A DNA stretch of 64,000 nt, taken from Oscillospiraceae bacterium. GTDB taxonomy: Bacteria; Bacillota; Clostridia; Oscillospirales; Oscillospiraceae. The notes below the pieces were generated by a model that saw only the letters and a list, made by a program, of their open reading frames with translations, was not told where the DNA came from and did no database searches. The DNA lies in assembly GCA_015067835.1 (NCBI GenBank), contig SVLS01000003.1, positions 1-64,000 on the forward strand, written 5' to 3'. This document shows positions 26,289 to 34,941 of this stretch, one piece after another (position 1 is the first letter of the stretch; every line of letters begins with the position of its first letter). The position numbers and the translations under genes were made by a program.

Positions 26289-28136
26289 ATGGAAAAAGAT
26301 TTTATCATTTCCGGCGTACATATCGGTGAGCATTCCTTCGAAGTGGATGCTATCGCCGAGGAAATTAAAACACGCTGCATTGACTGTGGGCATAATTTTG
26401 TGACCATCCGTCCTCCGGCAAAGCAGGCTGTTCCGCAGGAGGCTTACATTGAATGGGCAAAGCTCTTGGCAGAGAATGATATTTATTTCATTTTCCTTTA
26501 CAATGTGCAAAACCGTCGGACTCCTCCCGGACAGGAAAGTCACATCACCAAGGAAACCATTTCCGAGATGAAGAAGATTGCCGGCAAATACTATTTGGGC
26601 AATATGATCGGTGAGGTTGGAAGCGATTTTGCCTGCAAGTGGCCCGGGTATTACAGAAATAACAAAGAAGGCTTTACGCCTGAAATTGACTATCCCGATA
26701 TGGAAACCGCCCATAAGAAGTTCTTGGATTTCGTCGGCAGATGGATTGAAATTGAAAAGCGCCTGGGCGCGCCTGCCATTGTCTCCGTTGAAGCCACCAA
26801 TCTCAACAAGTACAATGCAGAGGCCGGTGTTGAAATTCCCATGCTGGAGCTGATGTGCGGTCATCCGGAAATCCTCGTATCTGCACTGCGTGGTGTGGCC
26901 AGAGCCACAAATGCCAAAATGTGGGGTACTTATCTCGCCCACGAATGGTATGGCGGCAACCGTCACCTGGATATTCTCAAGCGCAAGCGTATGTCCCTTG
27001 CTTACAAATACGCATACCTGTCCGGTTCTCAGGCCTTCTGTTTGGAAAGCGGCGACGAAAGTGTCTCCGCCTTTGGCTATAATCTGGACGAGAGCCACCC
27101 TGTTTGCAAGGAGTATCGGGATGAGCTGATGAAGCTGTCCCAGTACATCAAGGAGGACGCCCGTCCTGTTGGCGGTCCCAAGGTCAAGGTCGCCTTCGTC
27201 CACGGCAATCACGACTCCTGGGGCAGCTGGGGCGGCAGCTCCGTCTGGAATCAGTTTGGCCGCCCGGAATGGGGTCACGGTGAAGCAGAATACAGCTGGC
27301 GTATCCTGGAAGAGCTGAATACCAAGCGCTCCTGGTGCGACATTGCCAACTACGGTGATGAGGATTTGAGTGCTGCACCTGCTTACGGTATGTACGATGT
27401 GATTCCTGCAGAAGCACCTGCTGAGGTCTTCCAGAAATATGACTATGTGATTTTCCTTGGTTGGAACAGTATGACGGACGAGCTGTACGACAAGCTTCTC
27501 GCCTTTGTGGAAAACGGCGGCAAGCTGATGATGACCGCCGCCCATCTGAATTATACCACCCGCCGCGACGGAGAACGGAAATTCCTCAGCAATGACAAAA
27601 TGGAAAAGCTGTTCGGCTGCCGCTATACCGGTGAGACGAAGCTGACAAACGACGGCATTAAATTCTGGGATACAAGTCTTTCCGGGCTGTTGTACCCCGG
27701 CACAAAGGATAAGGAATGGGATCCCATCTACTCCTGCGGATATGTTTCCTACCTCAAATGTGAGCCTACAACCGGTTATGTCGCGGGCGATTTGTCTGAC
27801 GACTTTGAGCACGTACCCGGCACCTTGCCTGTTGTGATTGAGAATCAGGTCGGCAAGGGCACAGCCATTTTGGTGACCAGTGAGAATTATCCCGGTAATC
27901 CTGCTCTGACTCCTCTGTACCGGATGATGGTGCGTGAAGCCGTAACACAGAGTGCCAGAGAGTGCGAGCTTCAGGTTAAGTCCAACGGTGCTCTGCGCTA
28001 TGCAGTCTACGAGGGCGGCAAGATGTATCTGCTGAATACCGATTATGATATGGACATTACCGCTGAAATCACCTATCAGGGCAAGACAGCAAGGCTCACC
28101 ATCCAACCTCTCGAAATGATAACCTATCAACTTTAA
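26289..28136 (+). CDS. Glycoside-hydrolase-like protein, family unassigned
   Basis: 615 residues; AAAGGAG lies upstream. No signal peptide, so it acts in the cytoplasm. The first 280 residues look like a TIM barrel with conserved acids and aromatics (WGTYLAHEWYGGNRH, CLESGDESVSAFG). Residues about 300-480 resemble a class I amidotransferase-like or beta-galactosidase trimerisation domain (KVAFVHGNHDSWG, YVIFLGWNSM, FVENGGKLMMTAAH). A C-terminal beta-domain follows. The whole plan recalls GH42-type enzymes, but I cannot assign a family or substrate. A Crp/Fnr regulator follows. Confidence 0.6.
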   Translation: MEKDFIISGVHIGEHSFEVDAIAEEIKTRCIDCGHNFVTIRPPAKQAVPQEAYIEWAKLLAENDIYFIFLYNVQNRRTPPGQESHITKETISEMKKIAGKYYLGNMIGEVGSDFACKWPGYYRNNKEGFTPEIDYPDMETAHKKFLDFVGRWIEIEKRLGAPAIVSVEATNLNKYNAEAGVEIPMLELMCGHPEILVSALRGVARATNAKMWGTYLAHEWYGGNRHLDILKRKRMSLAYKYAYLSGSQAFCLESGDESVSAFGYNLDESHPVCKEYRDELMKLSQYIKEDARPVGGPKVKVAFVHGNHDSWGSWGGSSVWNQFGRPEWGHGEAEYSWRILEELNTKRSWCDIANYGDEDLSAAPAYGMYDVIPAEAPAEVFQKYDYVIFLGWNSMTDELYDKLLAFVENGGKLMMTAAHLNYTTRRDGERKFLSNDKMEKLFGCRYTGETKLTNDGIKFWDTSLSGLLYPGTKDKEWDPIYSCGYVSYLKCEPTTGYVAGDLSDDFEHVPGTLPVVIENQVGKGTAILVTSENYPGNPALTPLYRMMVREAVTQSARECELQVKSNGALRYAVYEGGKMYLLNTDYDMDITAEITYQGKTARLTIQPLEMITYQL

Positions 28137-28143
28137 TTTCAAC

Positions 28144-28168
28144 ACTGCCGCAGCCAAAAGCTGCGGCA
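28144..28168 (+). terminator. Hairpin after the glycoside-hydrolase-like gene
   Basis: CTGCCGCAG-CCAAAAG-CTGCGGCAG, without a T run; a weak terminator at best. Confidence 0.5.
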
Positions 28169-28177
28169 GCCGTCATA

Positions 28178-28206
28178 TTGACAAGCTGTTTTTCTTGAAT
28201 TATACT
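28178..28206 (+). promoter_or_regulatory. Promoter of the Crp/Fnr gene
   Basis: TTGACA (28178-28183), 17 bases, TATACT (28201-28206). Confidence 0.8.
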
Positions 28207-28228
28207 GACCTTATAAGGAGTGATTGCT

Positions 28229-28888
28229 ATGGAATTTCAAGGTCTGTTCCCAATCTGGGATAAGCTGGCACCACAGCATCAGCAATCAATTTTATCTTCT
28301 GTCATATCACGCCGGTTGCCGAAGGGAACTGTTCTTCACAACGGCTCTGCAGATTGTGCTGGCTTCGTGCTGATTAAAAGCGGTCAGCTTCGCGCCTACA
28401 TTCTTTCCGAGGAAGGGCGTGAAATAACCCTTTACCGCCTGTTGGAGCAGGATATTTGCCTGTTTTCTGCTTCCTGTGTTCTGCGGAGTGTGCAATTTGA
28501 AATCACCGTTACAGCAGAAAAAGATACTGAGGTTTATATCATTCCCTCCCAGGTGTATAAGACCATTATGGAGGAATCTGCACCGCTGGCGAACTTCTCC
28601 AACGAACTGATGGCCAGCCGGTTTTCAGATGTTATGTGGCTGATTGAGCAGATTATGTGGAAAAGTCTGGACACCCGGCTTGCCCGCTTCTTACTGGAGG
28701 AAGCCGCTTTAGAGGAATCTGACATTCTGAAGCTGACTCACGAGGCCATTGCAAATCATTTGGGAACGGCCCGGGAAGTTGTGACACGAATGCTTCGCTA
28801 CTTCCAAAACGAGGGCTATGTGGCATTAACCAGAGGCACAGTGGAAATTACAAATTCCGATGCTTTACATGACCTTGCCGACAACTGA
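28229..28888 (+). CDS. Crp/Fnr family transcription regulator
   Basis: 219 residues from ATG 28229 (AAGGAG upstream). The N-terminal cNMP-type sensor barrel (GTVLHNGSADCAGFVLIKSG to TEVYIIPSQVYK) is followed by a winged helix-turn-helix (LTHEAIANHLGTAREVVTRM). No cysteine cluster of the FNR type is visible, so the signal is unknown. It may control the neighbouring glycoside-hydrolase-like gene. Confidence 0.9.
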   Translation: MEFQGLFPIWDKLAPQHQQSILSSVISRRLPKGTVLHNGSADCAGFVLIKSGQLRAYILSEEGREITLYRLLEQDICLFSASCVLRSVQFEITVTAEKDTEVYIIPSQVYKTIMEESAPLANFSNELMASRFSDVMWLIEQIMWKSLDTRLARFLLEEAALEESDILKLTHEAIANHLGTAREVVTRMLRYFQNEGYVALTRGTVEITNSDALHDLADN

Positions 28889-28927
28889 CTAATTTATTTA
28901 CCTGGCGCTTTTCGGCGATATTCCCAG

Positions 28928-28956
28928 TTGCAAAGAGAGGCGCTTGGTGGTATAAT
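28928..28956 (+). promoter_or_regulatory. Promoter of the beta-propeller gene
   Basis: TTGCAA (28928-28933), 17 bases, TATAAT (28951-28956). The predicted RNA start near 28963 favours the ATG at 28991 over starts before it. Confidence 0.7.
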
Positions 28957-28990
28957 ATCCGCACTACTAATGAATCGGGGCGAATACCTT

Positions 28991-30907
28991 ATGAATCTTC
29001 TCTCTCACTTTCCGGTATTGACAAATACCGCTTACGAAAATGCGGCACAACGGCAGTCTATGACCTCCGCCATTATCCTGTTTATTGTGCTGTTTTTTGT
29101 TGTATTGGCAGTTGCCGTTGTACTGGAGCTTCTGCGAAAGCGCTCCAGCCGAGACAATGAACGGAAAACCATTCGCATTTTGACTGTTCCGGTCTATGCA
29201 ACGGCTCTGGTGGCTTTGGTATTTACTGTTATCGGTGCATACCGCCTGAATCAGCTTGGCTCTCCCCAGATGAGCCAGCCTACCAGCAACCCCACTGCAC
29301 CTTCTTCTAATCCCACAACACAGCCCACGCCACCCACATCCCCTTCCACTCCTACCTCCCCTACAACACCTACCGTCCCCAGCTTCTCCACCCTGCCACA
29401 TATGGTGGACAAGACAAATCCTGCGAATTGGGATGTGAAGTGGGAAATTATCGAAAACGGTACTGTTGTAAACAATTACCAGCGTCCCTCTAACATTCAC
29501 TTCGGTTCAGAGGAATCCTATTTCTCCCTGCCCGGTATTTCCGGCTTCCGTGGCGGAAATTACCGCACCGGTGCGACCTACGGAAGTGTCAATGTTGTCA
29601 ATAAAAATTTGGAAGAGGTTTGGGTGCGTGACATTTCTGCTCTGCCGAAGAGCGGCTCCGGTGCCTGGACCGGAGCTGGCTGGACAGGTCAGCCTCTGGT
29701 GGTTCAATGGGATGAAGAAACCAAGGCCATTATGAACCTCTATCCTGAAAAAAAGGCGAAGAAAGACCTGGTTGAGGTTATCTACGCCACATTGGATGGA
29801 AACATTTACTTCTATGATCTGGAAACCGGCGAATACACCCGCGATCCTTTGTATATGGGTATGGCCTTTAAGGGTTCCGGTGCTTTGGACCCCAGAGGAT
29901 ATCCCATTATGTATGTTGGCTCCGGCGACCGCACCCGGGAAAAGAAAGAACCCCGGATGTTCATCATTAACCTGATTGACTGCTCCATTATGTACGAGCA
30001 GGGCTACGAAAAGGTTTATAACTTCCGCAGCTGGCGCGCCTTCGACGCTTCTCCTCTGGTTCACGCAGACACCGACACCTTAATTTGGCCCGGTGAAAAC
30101 GGCTTGATCTACACCATCAAGCTGAACACCTCTTACAACAAGGCTGCCGGAACACTTTCCATCAATCCGGATGAGCCGGTGATGAACCGCTATATGACGG
30201 AGCTGAACCGGGAAGATTACAGCAACAATCTGGGCTTCGAAAACAGCCCCATTATCGTTGAAAATTACCTCTATGTCGGTGATAACCGCGGTATCTACTT
30301 CTGCGTGGATTTGAACACAATGAAGCTTGTTTGGGCACAGGAAATCAAGGATGACTTGAATGCCACCGCTGTTTTTGAATGGGGCGATGACAAGAAGGGC
30401 TATCTGTATTTGGCCACCTCTGTGGAACACGCTGAAGATACCAGCTATATGTATAAGCTGGATGCTGCTACCGGTGAGATTATCTGGGAAAGATCCTGCG
30501 GCAATGTTGTTTATAACAAGAATGTCTCCGGCGGCGCACTTTCTTCTCCTCTGTTGGGCAAAAAGGGAACTGCTTTGGAAGGAATGATTTTCTTCCACAT
30601 TGCCAAAACTCCCAGTGAATATCAGGGAACGCTCCTTGCTATGGATACGACAACCGGTGACATCATCTGGGAAAAGCAGATGAAGTATTGCTGGAGTTCC
30701 CCTGTTGCCATCTATTCTGACGACGGCAAGGCCTATCTTGTGATTTTCGATTCTGTCGGTGCCGCACATTTAATGGACGGCAAAACAGGAACTGTGTTAG
30801 GCGGAATCAATGTAGGCTACAATGTGGAGGCCTCCCCTGTTGTATTTAATGATATGATGGTAATCGGCACCCGCGGTCAAAAGGTCTACGGCATCAAAAT
30901 CAGCTGA
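28991..30907 (+). CDS. Membrane-anchored PQQ-like beta-propeller protein
   Basis: About 638 residues. Two N-terminal membrane helices (SAIILFIVLFFVVLAVAVVL and VPVYATALVALVFTVIGAY) are followed by a Pro/Thr/Ser linker (about residues 80-120) and a large beta-propeller. Propeller blades have the PQQ-like pattern (YKLDAATGEIIWERSC, LLAMDTTTGDIIWEKQM, LMDGKTGTVLGGI). Without seeing metal or PQQ ligands I infer a scaffold or sensor outside the cell and not a dehydrogenase. Its own promoter and terminator make it a single-gene unit. Confidence 0.75.
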   Translation: MNLLSHFPVLTNTAYENAAQRQSMTSAIILFIVLFFVVLAVAVVLELLRKRSSRDNERKTIRILTVPVYATALVALVFTVIGAYRLNQLGSPQMSQPTSNPTAPSSNPTTQPTPPTSPSTPTSPTTPTVPSFSTLPHMVDKTNPANWDVKWEIIENGTVVNNYQRPSNIHFGSEESYFSLPGISGFRGGNYRTGATYGSVNVVNKNLEEVWVRDISALPKSGSGAWTGAGWTGQPLVVQWDEETKAIMNLYPEKKAKKDLVEVIYATLDGNIYFYDLETGEYTRDPLYMGMAFKGSGALDPRGYPIMYVGSGDRTREKKEPRMFIINLIDCSIMYEQGYEKVYNFRSWRAFDASPLVHADTDTLIWPGENGLIYTIKLNTSYNKAAGTLSINPDEPVMNRYMTELNREDYSNNLGFENSPIIVENYLYVGDNRGIYFCVDLNTMKLVWAQEIKDDLNATAVFEWGDDKKGYLYLATSVEHAEDTSYMYKLDAATGEIIWERSCGNVVYNKNVSGGALSSPLLGKKGTALEGMIFFHIAKTPSEYQGTLLAMDTTTGDIIWEKQMKYCWSSPVAIYSDDGKAYLVIFDSVGAAHLMDGKTGTVLGGINVGYNVEASPVVFNDMMVIGTRGQKVYGIKIS

Positions 30908-30909
30908 TA

Positions 30910-30946
30910 TAAACACCGGTTGCTCCGCGCAACCGGTGTTTTATTG
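30910..30946 (+). terminator. Terminator of the beta-propeller gene
   Basis: AAACACCGGTTG-CTCCGCG-CAACCGGTGTTTTATT. Confidence 0.9.
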
Positions 30947-30972
30947 TACAATTCATCGCGATGTGTTATAAT
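30944..30972 (+). promoter_or_regulatory. Promoter of the ZIP transporter gene
   Basis: TTGTAC (30944-30949), 17 bases, TATAAT (30967-30972). Confidence 0.7.
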
Positions 30973-30995
30973 GTTAACAATACGGAGGTGTATTT

Positions 30996-31751
30996 ATGGA
31001 AATGGTATTATTAACCGCTGCCGGTGTCGGCGGTGCAACAGTCATCGGCGCAATCATTGGATTTGTTTTCAAGAAAATATCTCATAGATTTTGTGATATT
31101 GTCCTTGCATTTGCTGCTGGCGTTATGCTGGCAGCCGCAGTATTGGGACTCATTCTTCCGTCTGTGGAATACGGTGGAAAATTTGGCTTGCTGATCACCG
31201 TTGCCGGTATCTTCACAGGAGCAATTTCCTTGAATCTCATTGACAAGGTTGTCCCGCACATGCACAAATTGGTCGGTGCAGATTTTGAAGAGCATCATGG
31301 CAACGCCAGCGTGAGCAAGGTCCTTCTGTTTGTCACCGCCATCGCTATTCACAATTTCCCGGAGGGCATTGCCGCCGGTGTCAGCTTTGGCTCAGACAAC
31401 ACCTCAGAAGCTTTGATTATCGCAGGTGGTATTGCCCTGCAGAACATCCCTGAGGGTATGGTCATCATTGGACCAATGCTGGCCGCAGGCATTTCTCCAA
31501 AACGCACATTCCTGTGCGCCCTTGCAACCGGTCTTGTAGAGGTGATTGGTACGTTGCTGGGGTATTTCGCTGTCAGCATTGCATCTGCCATTTTACCCTT
31601 TGCCCTGGCCTTTGCAGGAGGAACAATGCTCTATGTCATCAGCGATGAAATGATTCCCGAAACCCATTCTCACGGCAGTCAGCGCGGTGCAACCTACGCT
31701 CTGTTGGTTGGGTTCTGCGTGATGCTCATCTCAGACATTCTGCTGGGATAA
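30996..31751 (+). CDS. ZIP family divalent metal transporter
   Basis: 251 residues, about eight membrane helices. The two metal-site motifs of ZIP proteins are clear: HNFPEG (with IAIHNFPEGIAAG) in helix IV and QNIPEG in helix V, where H is replaced by Q, as in a number of bacterial members. A short His-containing loop (EEHHGN) precedes helix IV. It takes up Zn2+ or related ions. GGAGG precedes the ATG. Confidence 0.92.
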   Translation: MEMVLLTAAGVGGATVIGAIIGFVFKKISHRFCDIVLAFAAGVMLAAAVLGLILPSVEYGGKFGLLITVAGIFTGAISLNLIDKVVPHMHKLVGADFEEHHGNASVSKVLLFVTAIAIHNFPEGIAAGVSFGSDNTSEALIIAGGIALQNIPEGMVIIGPMLAAGISPKRTFLCALATGLVEVIGTLLGYFAVSIASAILPFALAFAGGTMLYVISDEMIPETHSHGSQRGATYALLVGFCVMLISDILLG

Positions 31752-31817
31752 TAATTTTCTCTCCTTTGCAATAAAACAGCAGTTTTTCCGATTAGTATGG
31801 TGAAAGGAGTGAAGGTG

Positions 31818-32360
31818 ATGACCTTGTGGGCAGATACTCGTGCTTCATCCGGGACGCTGGATGAATGTATTGACCGTATAGCTCGAAAAGAGCCTCTGGG
31901 TATGGACGACCTGTATCAGCTGGCCGCCCCGGGTGTCTACGCCTTTGCTCTGTCCGTTTTGAAGAACAGCCACGACGCCGAGGACGTACTGCAGGATACC
32001 TTCCTGCGAATCTACGACGGCGCTGCTTCCTACCACTCCCAGGGCAAACCGATGGCATGGATTCTTACCATTACGAAGAATCTGTGCTATAAGCGTCTGC
32101 AGGAGCTGAAGCGTGGAGGTGCCATCCCCTTGGAGGAATGGAAGGACTACGGTCTTGCACAATCCGGAACAACCAGCGACGACAGGTTGGTAATCCAGGC
32201 GTGTATGGAAAAGCTGACGGATGATGAGCGGCAGATTGTCGTATTGCACGCTGTTTCCGGCTTCAAGCATCGGGAAATTGCAAAAATGCTTGATATGAAG
32301 CTCTCCACTGTTCTTTCAAAGTATCATCGGGCCGTTAAAAAGCTGAAAAATAACCTTTGA
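31818..32360 (+). CDS. ECF-type RNA polymerase sigma factor
   Basis: 180 residues from ATG 31818 (AAAGGAG ten bases upstream). Region 2 is seen as FALSVLKNSHDAEDVLQDTF and MAWILTITKNLC; region 4 as ERQIVVLHAVSGFKHREIAK, then STVLSKYHRAVKKL. It lies 15 bases before a PepSY membrane protein, probably its anti-sigma or sensor partner. Confidence 0.9.
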   Translation: MTLWADTRASSGTLDECIDRIARKEPLGMDDLYQLAAPGVYAFALSVLKNSHDAEDVLQDTFLRIYDGAASYHSQGKPMAWILTITKNLCYKRLQELKRGGAIPLEEWKDYGLAQSGTTSDDRLVIQACMEKLTDDERQIVVLHAVSGFKHREIAKMLDMKLSTVLSKYHRAVKKLKNNL

Positions 32361-32375
32361 AAGGAGAGGATAACT

Positions 32376-33683
32376 GTGACTAACAAGCAATTGAAAAAGA
32401 AAATACGCCGTGCATTTTCAAACGCAACGCCCAATCGGGTAAACGAGCTGGCGGCAAAAGCGCTCCTCTCCGGCAATCCAAATCGTAAGGAAGATAGGAA
32501 GCCTACGAAGCCGGTCAAAACCTCCATTCAATTTCGGGCCATTGCCACTTTGGCTGCGTCCGTTGCGATTGTCATTTTAATCGGAGGTACACTGTTGATA
32601 GGAAATCCTGGCAATCAGCCGGGCGGCAGCGAGCCTCCAGCTATGCAAATGTCGCCGGGAGCTGATAATCCGACTCTCGGTTTAAGCGTGGATGCGGCAT
32701 ATGATCTTCTCAAAGACCATCTGAAAGGCCAAGAGGATGCTCCCGAGCTGCCCAAACCCAATCACTATGAATGGGAATATCAGTTGTTAGGCGAAATTTT
32801 GGTGTATAAATTCAATGTTGAGGCAGAGCCTGATGACATTATTGCGTACGTCTACCCTTCCGGAGAAATATACTACTGCTATGCTGGCAAAAAAGGAAGC
32901 AGTACCTCGATGCTTGAACAGGGACGCTTTATAGGTCTTGATGCAGCTATCGAATCTATTAAAGAATATGCAAAAGACCGGGAAGTCCCCTTTGATTTTT
33001 CCTTTGAGGATTATGAATGGGAATTGGAATTGGATGCCGGACGTTATATATATCAAATTGAATTTCACTACAATCAATACGACTGGGTAATCTGGGTTGA
33101 TGCGGAATACGGCAAGGTCTGGAATGATCTTGTGGAAACCCATAATGGCGAGCTCATTACACCTACGGACCCTTCACCCACAAATCCGACCTTTAACACG
33201 GAAGGTCCACCGCTCATTGTATTGCCCGAAGGAAGCATTGATCCTGAAACAGCTATCAGCATCGCGTTAAAGGATGCCAATCTGAATGAGAACGATGTCA
33301 GCGTATGGGTTGAAGCAAATAATACTGTCGTCACCATATACAATGTTCATATTACCCACAACGGTGACGAATACGTTTATACAATCCGCGCCAATGACGG
33401 CAAAATTGTTGGATTTATCACTGATTATAAGGACTCTGATACCGGAGACGAAACGCGGCCGCCTGACGGAAAAATCGACAAGGATATGGCGATTGAATTT
33501 GTTTTGGAAGATGTAGGAATCACGGACCGGGAAAATATCATCAACCTTCAGTGTGAAGAGGACGCTGACGGTCTTAATCATTACGATGTAACCTTTGTGT
33601 ACTGCGGTTATGCATATAAAGTCGAAATCGGAATGTATAATCCCAATATCATCAGTGCATCAAAAGAACCAGTTGTTTCCTGA
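32376..33683 (+). CDS. PepSY-repeat membrane protein, probable anti-sigma partner
   Basis: 435 residues; GTG start after AAAGGAG. Cytoplasmic N-terminus of about 50 basic residues, a single membrane helix (AIATLAASVAIVILIGGTLL), then an outside part with about three PepSY-like modules (GLSVDAAYDLLKDHL; GLDAAIESIKEYAKDREV; IDPETAISIALKDANLNEN; KDMAIEFVLEDVGI). In Firmicutes such single-pass PepSY proteins next to ECF sigma genes act as regulators of the sigma factor; there is no recognised zinc-anti-sigma HxxxCxxC motif here. The anti-sigma role is an inference from context. Confidence 0.75.
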   Translation: MTNKQLKKKIRRAFSNATPNRVNELAAKALLSGNPNRKEDRKPTKPVKTSIQFRAIATLAASVAIVILIGGTLLIGNPGNQPGGSEPPAMQMSPGADNPTLGLSVDAAYDLLKDHLKGQEDAPELPKPNHYEWEYQLLGEILVYKFNVEAEPDDIIAYVYPSGEIYYCYAGKKGSSTSMLEQGRFIGLDAAIESIKEYAKDREVPFDFSFEDYEWELELDAGRYIYQIEFHYNQYDWVIWVDAEYGKVWNDLVETHNGELITPTDPSPTNPTFNTEGPPLIVLPEGSIDPETAISIALKDANLNENDVSVWVEANNTVVTIYNVHITHNGDEYVYTIRANDGKIVGFITDYKDSDTGDETRPPDGKIDKDMAIEFVLEDVGITDRENIINLQCEEDADGLNHYDVTFVYCGYAYKVEIGMYNPNIISASKEPVVS

Positions 33684-33686
33684 ACC

Positions 33687-33716
33687 TGCCGCCCGTTGAA
33701 ACACGGGCGGCTTTCA
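33687..33716 (+). terminator. Terminator of the sigma/PepSY operon
   Basis: GCCGCCCGT-TGAAAC-ACGGGCGGC followed by TTT. Confidence 0.75.
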
Positions 33717-33746
33717 TATAAAGATTACTTTTATTAAAAATAGTTC

Positions 33747-33775
33747 TTGACATTTTCTGTGTACTGTGTTAAAAT
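33747..33775 (+). promoter_or_regulatory. Promoter of rplJ-rplL
   Basis: TTGACA (33747-33752), 17 bases, TAAAAT (33770-33775). Confidence 0.85.
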
Positions 33776-33782
33776 CTGTTCG

Positions 33783-33893
33783 TTGCCAAAGACAGCAGGT
33801 GCCCAAAAGCGTAAGTCCTGCCGAGGTGCGTTTTACATTTTAGATGTTTGCGTGTCTTTCTGTCTTCTGGCAGGAAGACACTTTTATTTTTTC
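33783..33893 (+). ncRNA. Ribosomal protein L10 leader
   Basis: Leader between the promoter and rplJ. It has the expected GCAGGTGC...CCTGCCGAGGTGC core and the long-range pairing of GTGTCTTTCTGTC with a later GGCAGGAAGACAC element. L10-L7/L12 bind this RNA to shut off their own synthesis. Borders are approximate. Confidence 0.85.
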
Positions 33894-33908
33894 GGAGGTG
33901 AAAAAAAT

Positions 33909-34436
33909 ATGCCCAACGCAAAGGTTCTTGAGAGCAAGAAAGCCATTGTTGAAGCCCTGGAGGGTAAGATCAAGGAATCCACTTCTGTTGTTTTCGTTGA
34001 CTACAAGGGTATTTCCGTTGCTCAGGATACCGAGCTGCGTAAGCAGTTCCGTGAAGCTGGTGTTGAGTACTCCGTTGTTAAGAACACCCTGACGAATTTC
34101 GCAACCAAGAATATCGGTTACGACTTCAGCGAGGTTCTGAACGGTACCACCGCTATGGCTTCCACCACCGGCGACCCCATCGCCCCTGCTCGTATCGTAT
34201 GCGAGTTCGCCAAGAAGAATAAGGGCCTCGGCCTGTCCATCAAGGGCGGCATCGTTGAGGGTTCTGTCCTGTCCGCTACCGAGCTCAATGGCTTCGGTGA
34301 GCTGCCCAGCAAGAACGCTCTGGTTGCTTCCGTCCTGGGTACCTTCCTGGCACCTATCTCCAGCCTTGCTTTTGTCCTGGATCAGGTTCGTATCCAGAAG
34401 GAAGGCGGCGCTCCTGCTGCAGAAGCAGAAGCTTAA
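33909..34436 (+). CDS. rplJ: 50S ribosomal protein L10
   Basis: 175 residues from ATG 33909 after GGAGG. MPNAKVLESKKAIVEAL, then VDYKGISVAQDTELRK and VKNTLTNFA identify L10; the C-terminal helix ends in an Ala/Glu tail. It anchors the L7/L12 stalk to the ribosome. The first cistron under the L10 leader. Confidence 0.98.
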   Translation: MPNAKVLESKKAIVEALEGKIKESTSVVFVDYKGISVAQDTELRKQFREAGVEYSVVKNTLTNFATKNIGYDFSEVLNGTTAMASTTGDPIAPARIVCEFAKKNKGLGLSIKGGIVEGSVLSATELNGFGELPSKNALVASVLGTFLAPISSLAFVLDQVRIQKEGGAPAAEAEA

Positions 34437-34487
34437 TTTCGTAAACTTATACACTTAAACAAACACAAATTTAGGAGGATTATTATC

Positions 34488-34865
34488 ATGGCTAGTGAAA
34501 AAGTCACTGCTCTCGTAGAAGAAGTTAAGGGTTTGACCGTTCTGGAACTGTCCGAGCTGGTTCACACTCTGGAAGAAGTTTTCGGCGTTTCCGCCGCCGC
34601 TGCTGCTGTTGCTGCTCCCGCTGCTGGCGGTGCTGCTGAGGCTGCTGAAGAGAAGACCGAGTTTGATGTCATCCTGAAGGATGCCGGCGCTTCCAAGCTG
34701 AACGTCATCAAGGTTGTCCGTGCCGCTACCGGCCTGGGCCTGAAGGACGCTAAGGACCTGGTTGACAGCTGCCCCAAGACCCTGAAGGAAGCTATCTCCA
34801 AGGAAGATGCAGAGAAGCTGGTTGCCGAGCTGAAGGAAGCTGGCGCTACCGCAGAGCTGAAGTAA
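34488..34865 (+). CDS. rplL: 50S ribosomal protein L7/L12
   Basis: 125 residues after AGGAGG. The N-terminal dimer domain ([16 protein letters not shown]), an Ala-rich hinge (about 40-55) and the C-terminal domain ([30 protein letters not shown]) are all present. It recruits translation factors. Codon use is strongly biased, as expected for a highly expressed gene. Confidence 0.98.
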   Translation: MASEKVTALVEEVKGLTVLELSELVHTLEEVFGVSAAAAAVAAPAAGGAAEAAEEKTEFDVILKDAGASKLNVIKVVRAATGLGLKDAKDLVDSCPKTLKEAISKEDAEKLVAELKEAGATAELK

Positions 34866-34882
34866 TTTCAGACTTTAACATT

Positions 34883-34920
34883 CGCAGCCGCCAGAGAATT
34901 CTGGCGGCTGTCCTTTTTCC
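34883..34920 (+). terminator. Terminator of rplJ-rplL
   Basis: CAGCCGCCAG-AGAATT-CTGGCGGCTG then TCCTTTTTCC. Confidence 0.9.
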
Positions 34921-34941
34921 ATTGTCGAATCGGAGGTTTTT

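Noticed and set aside
26253..28157. A 634-residue minus-strand open frame opposite the glycoside-hydrolase-like gene
   Set aside because: It has no ribosome site and a composition typical of antisense frames; the plus-strand gene has promoter, ribosome site and domain logic.
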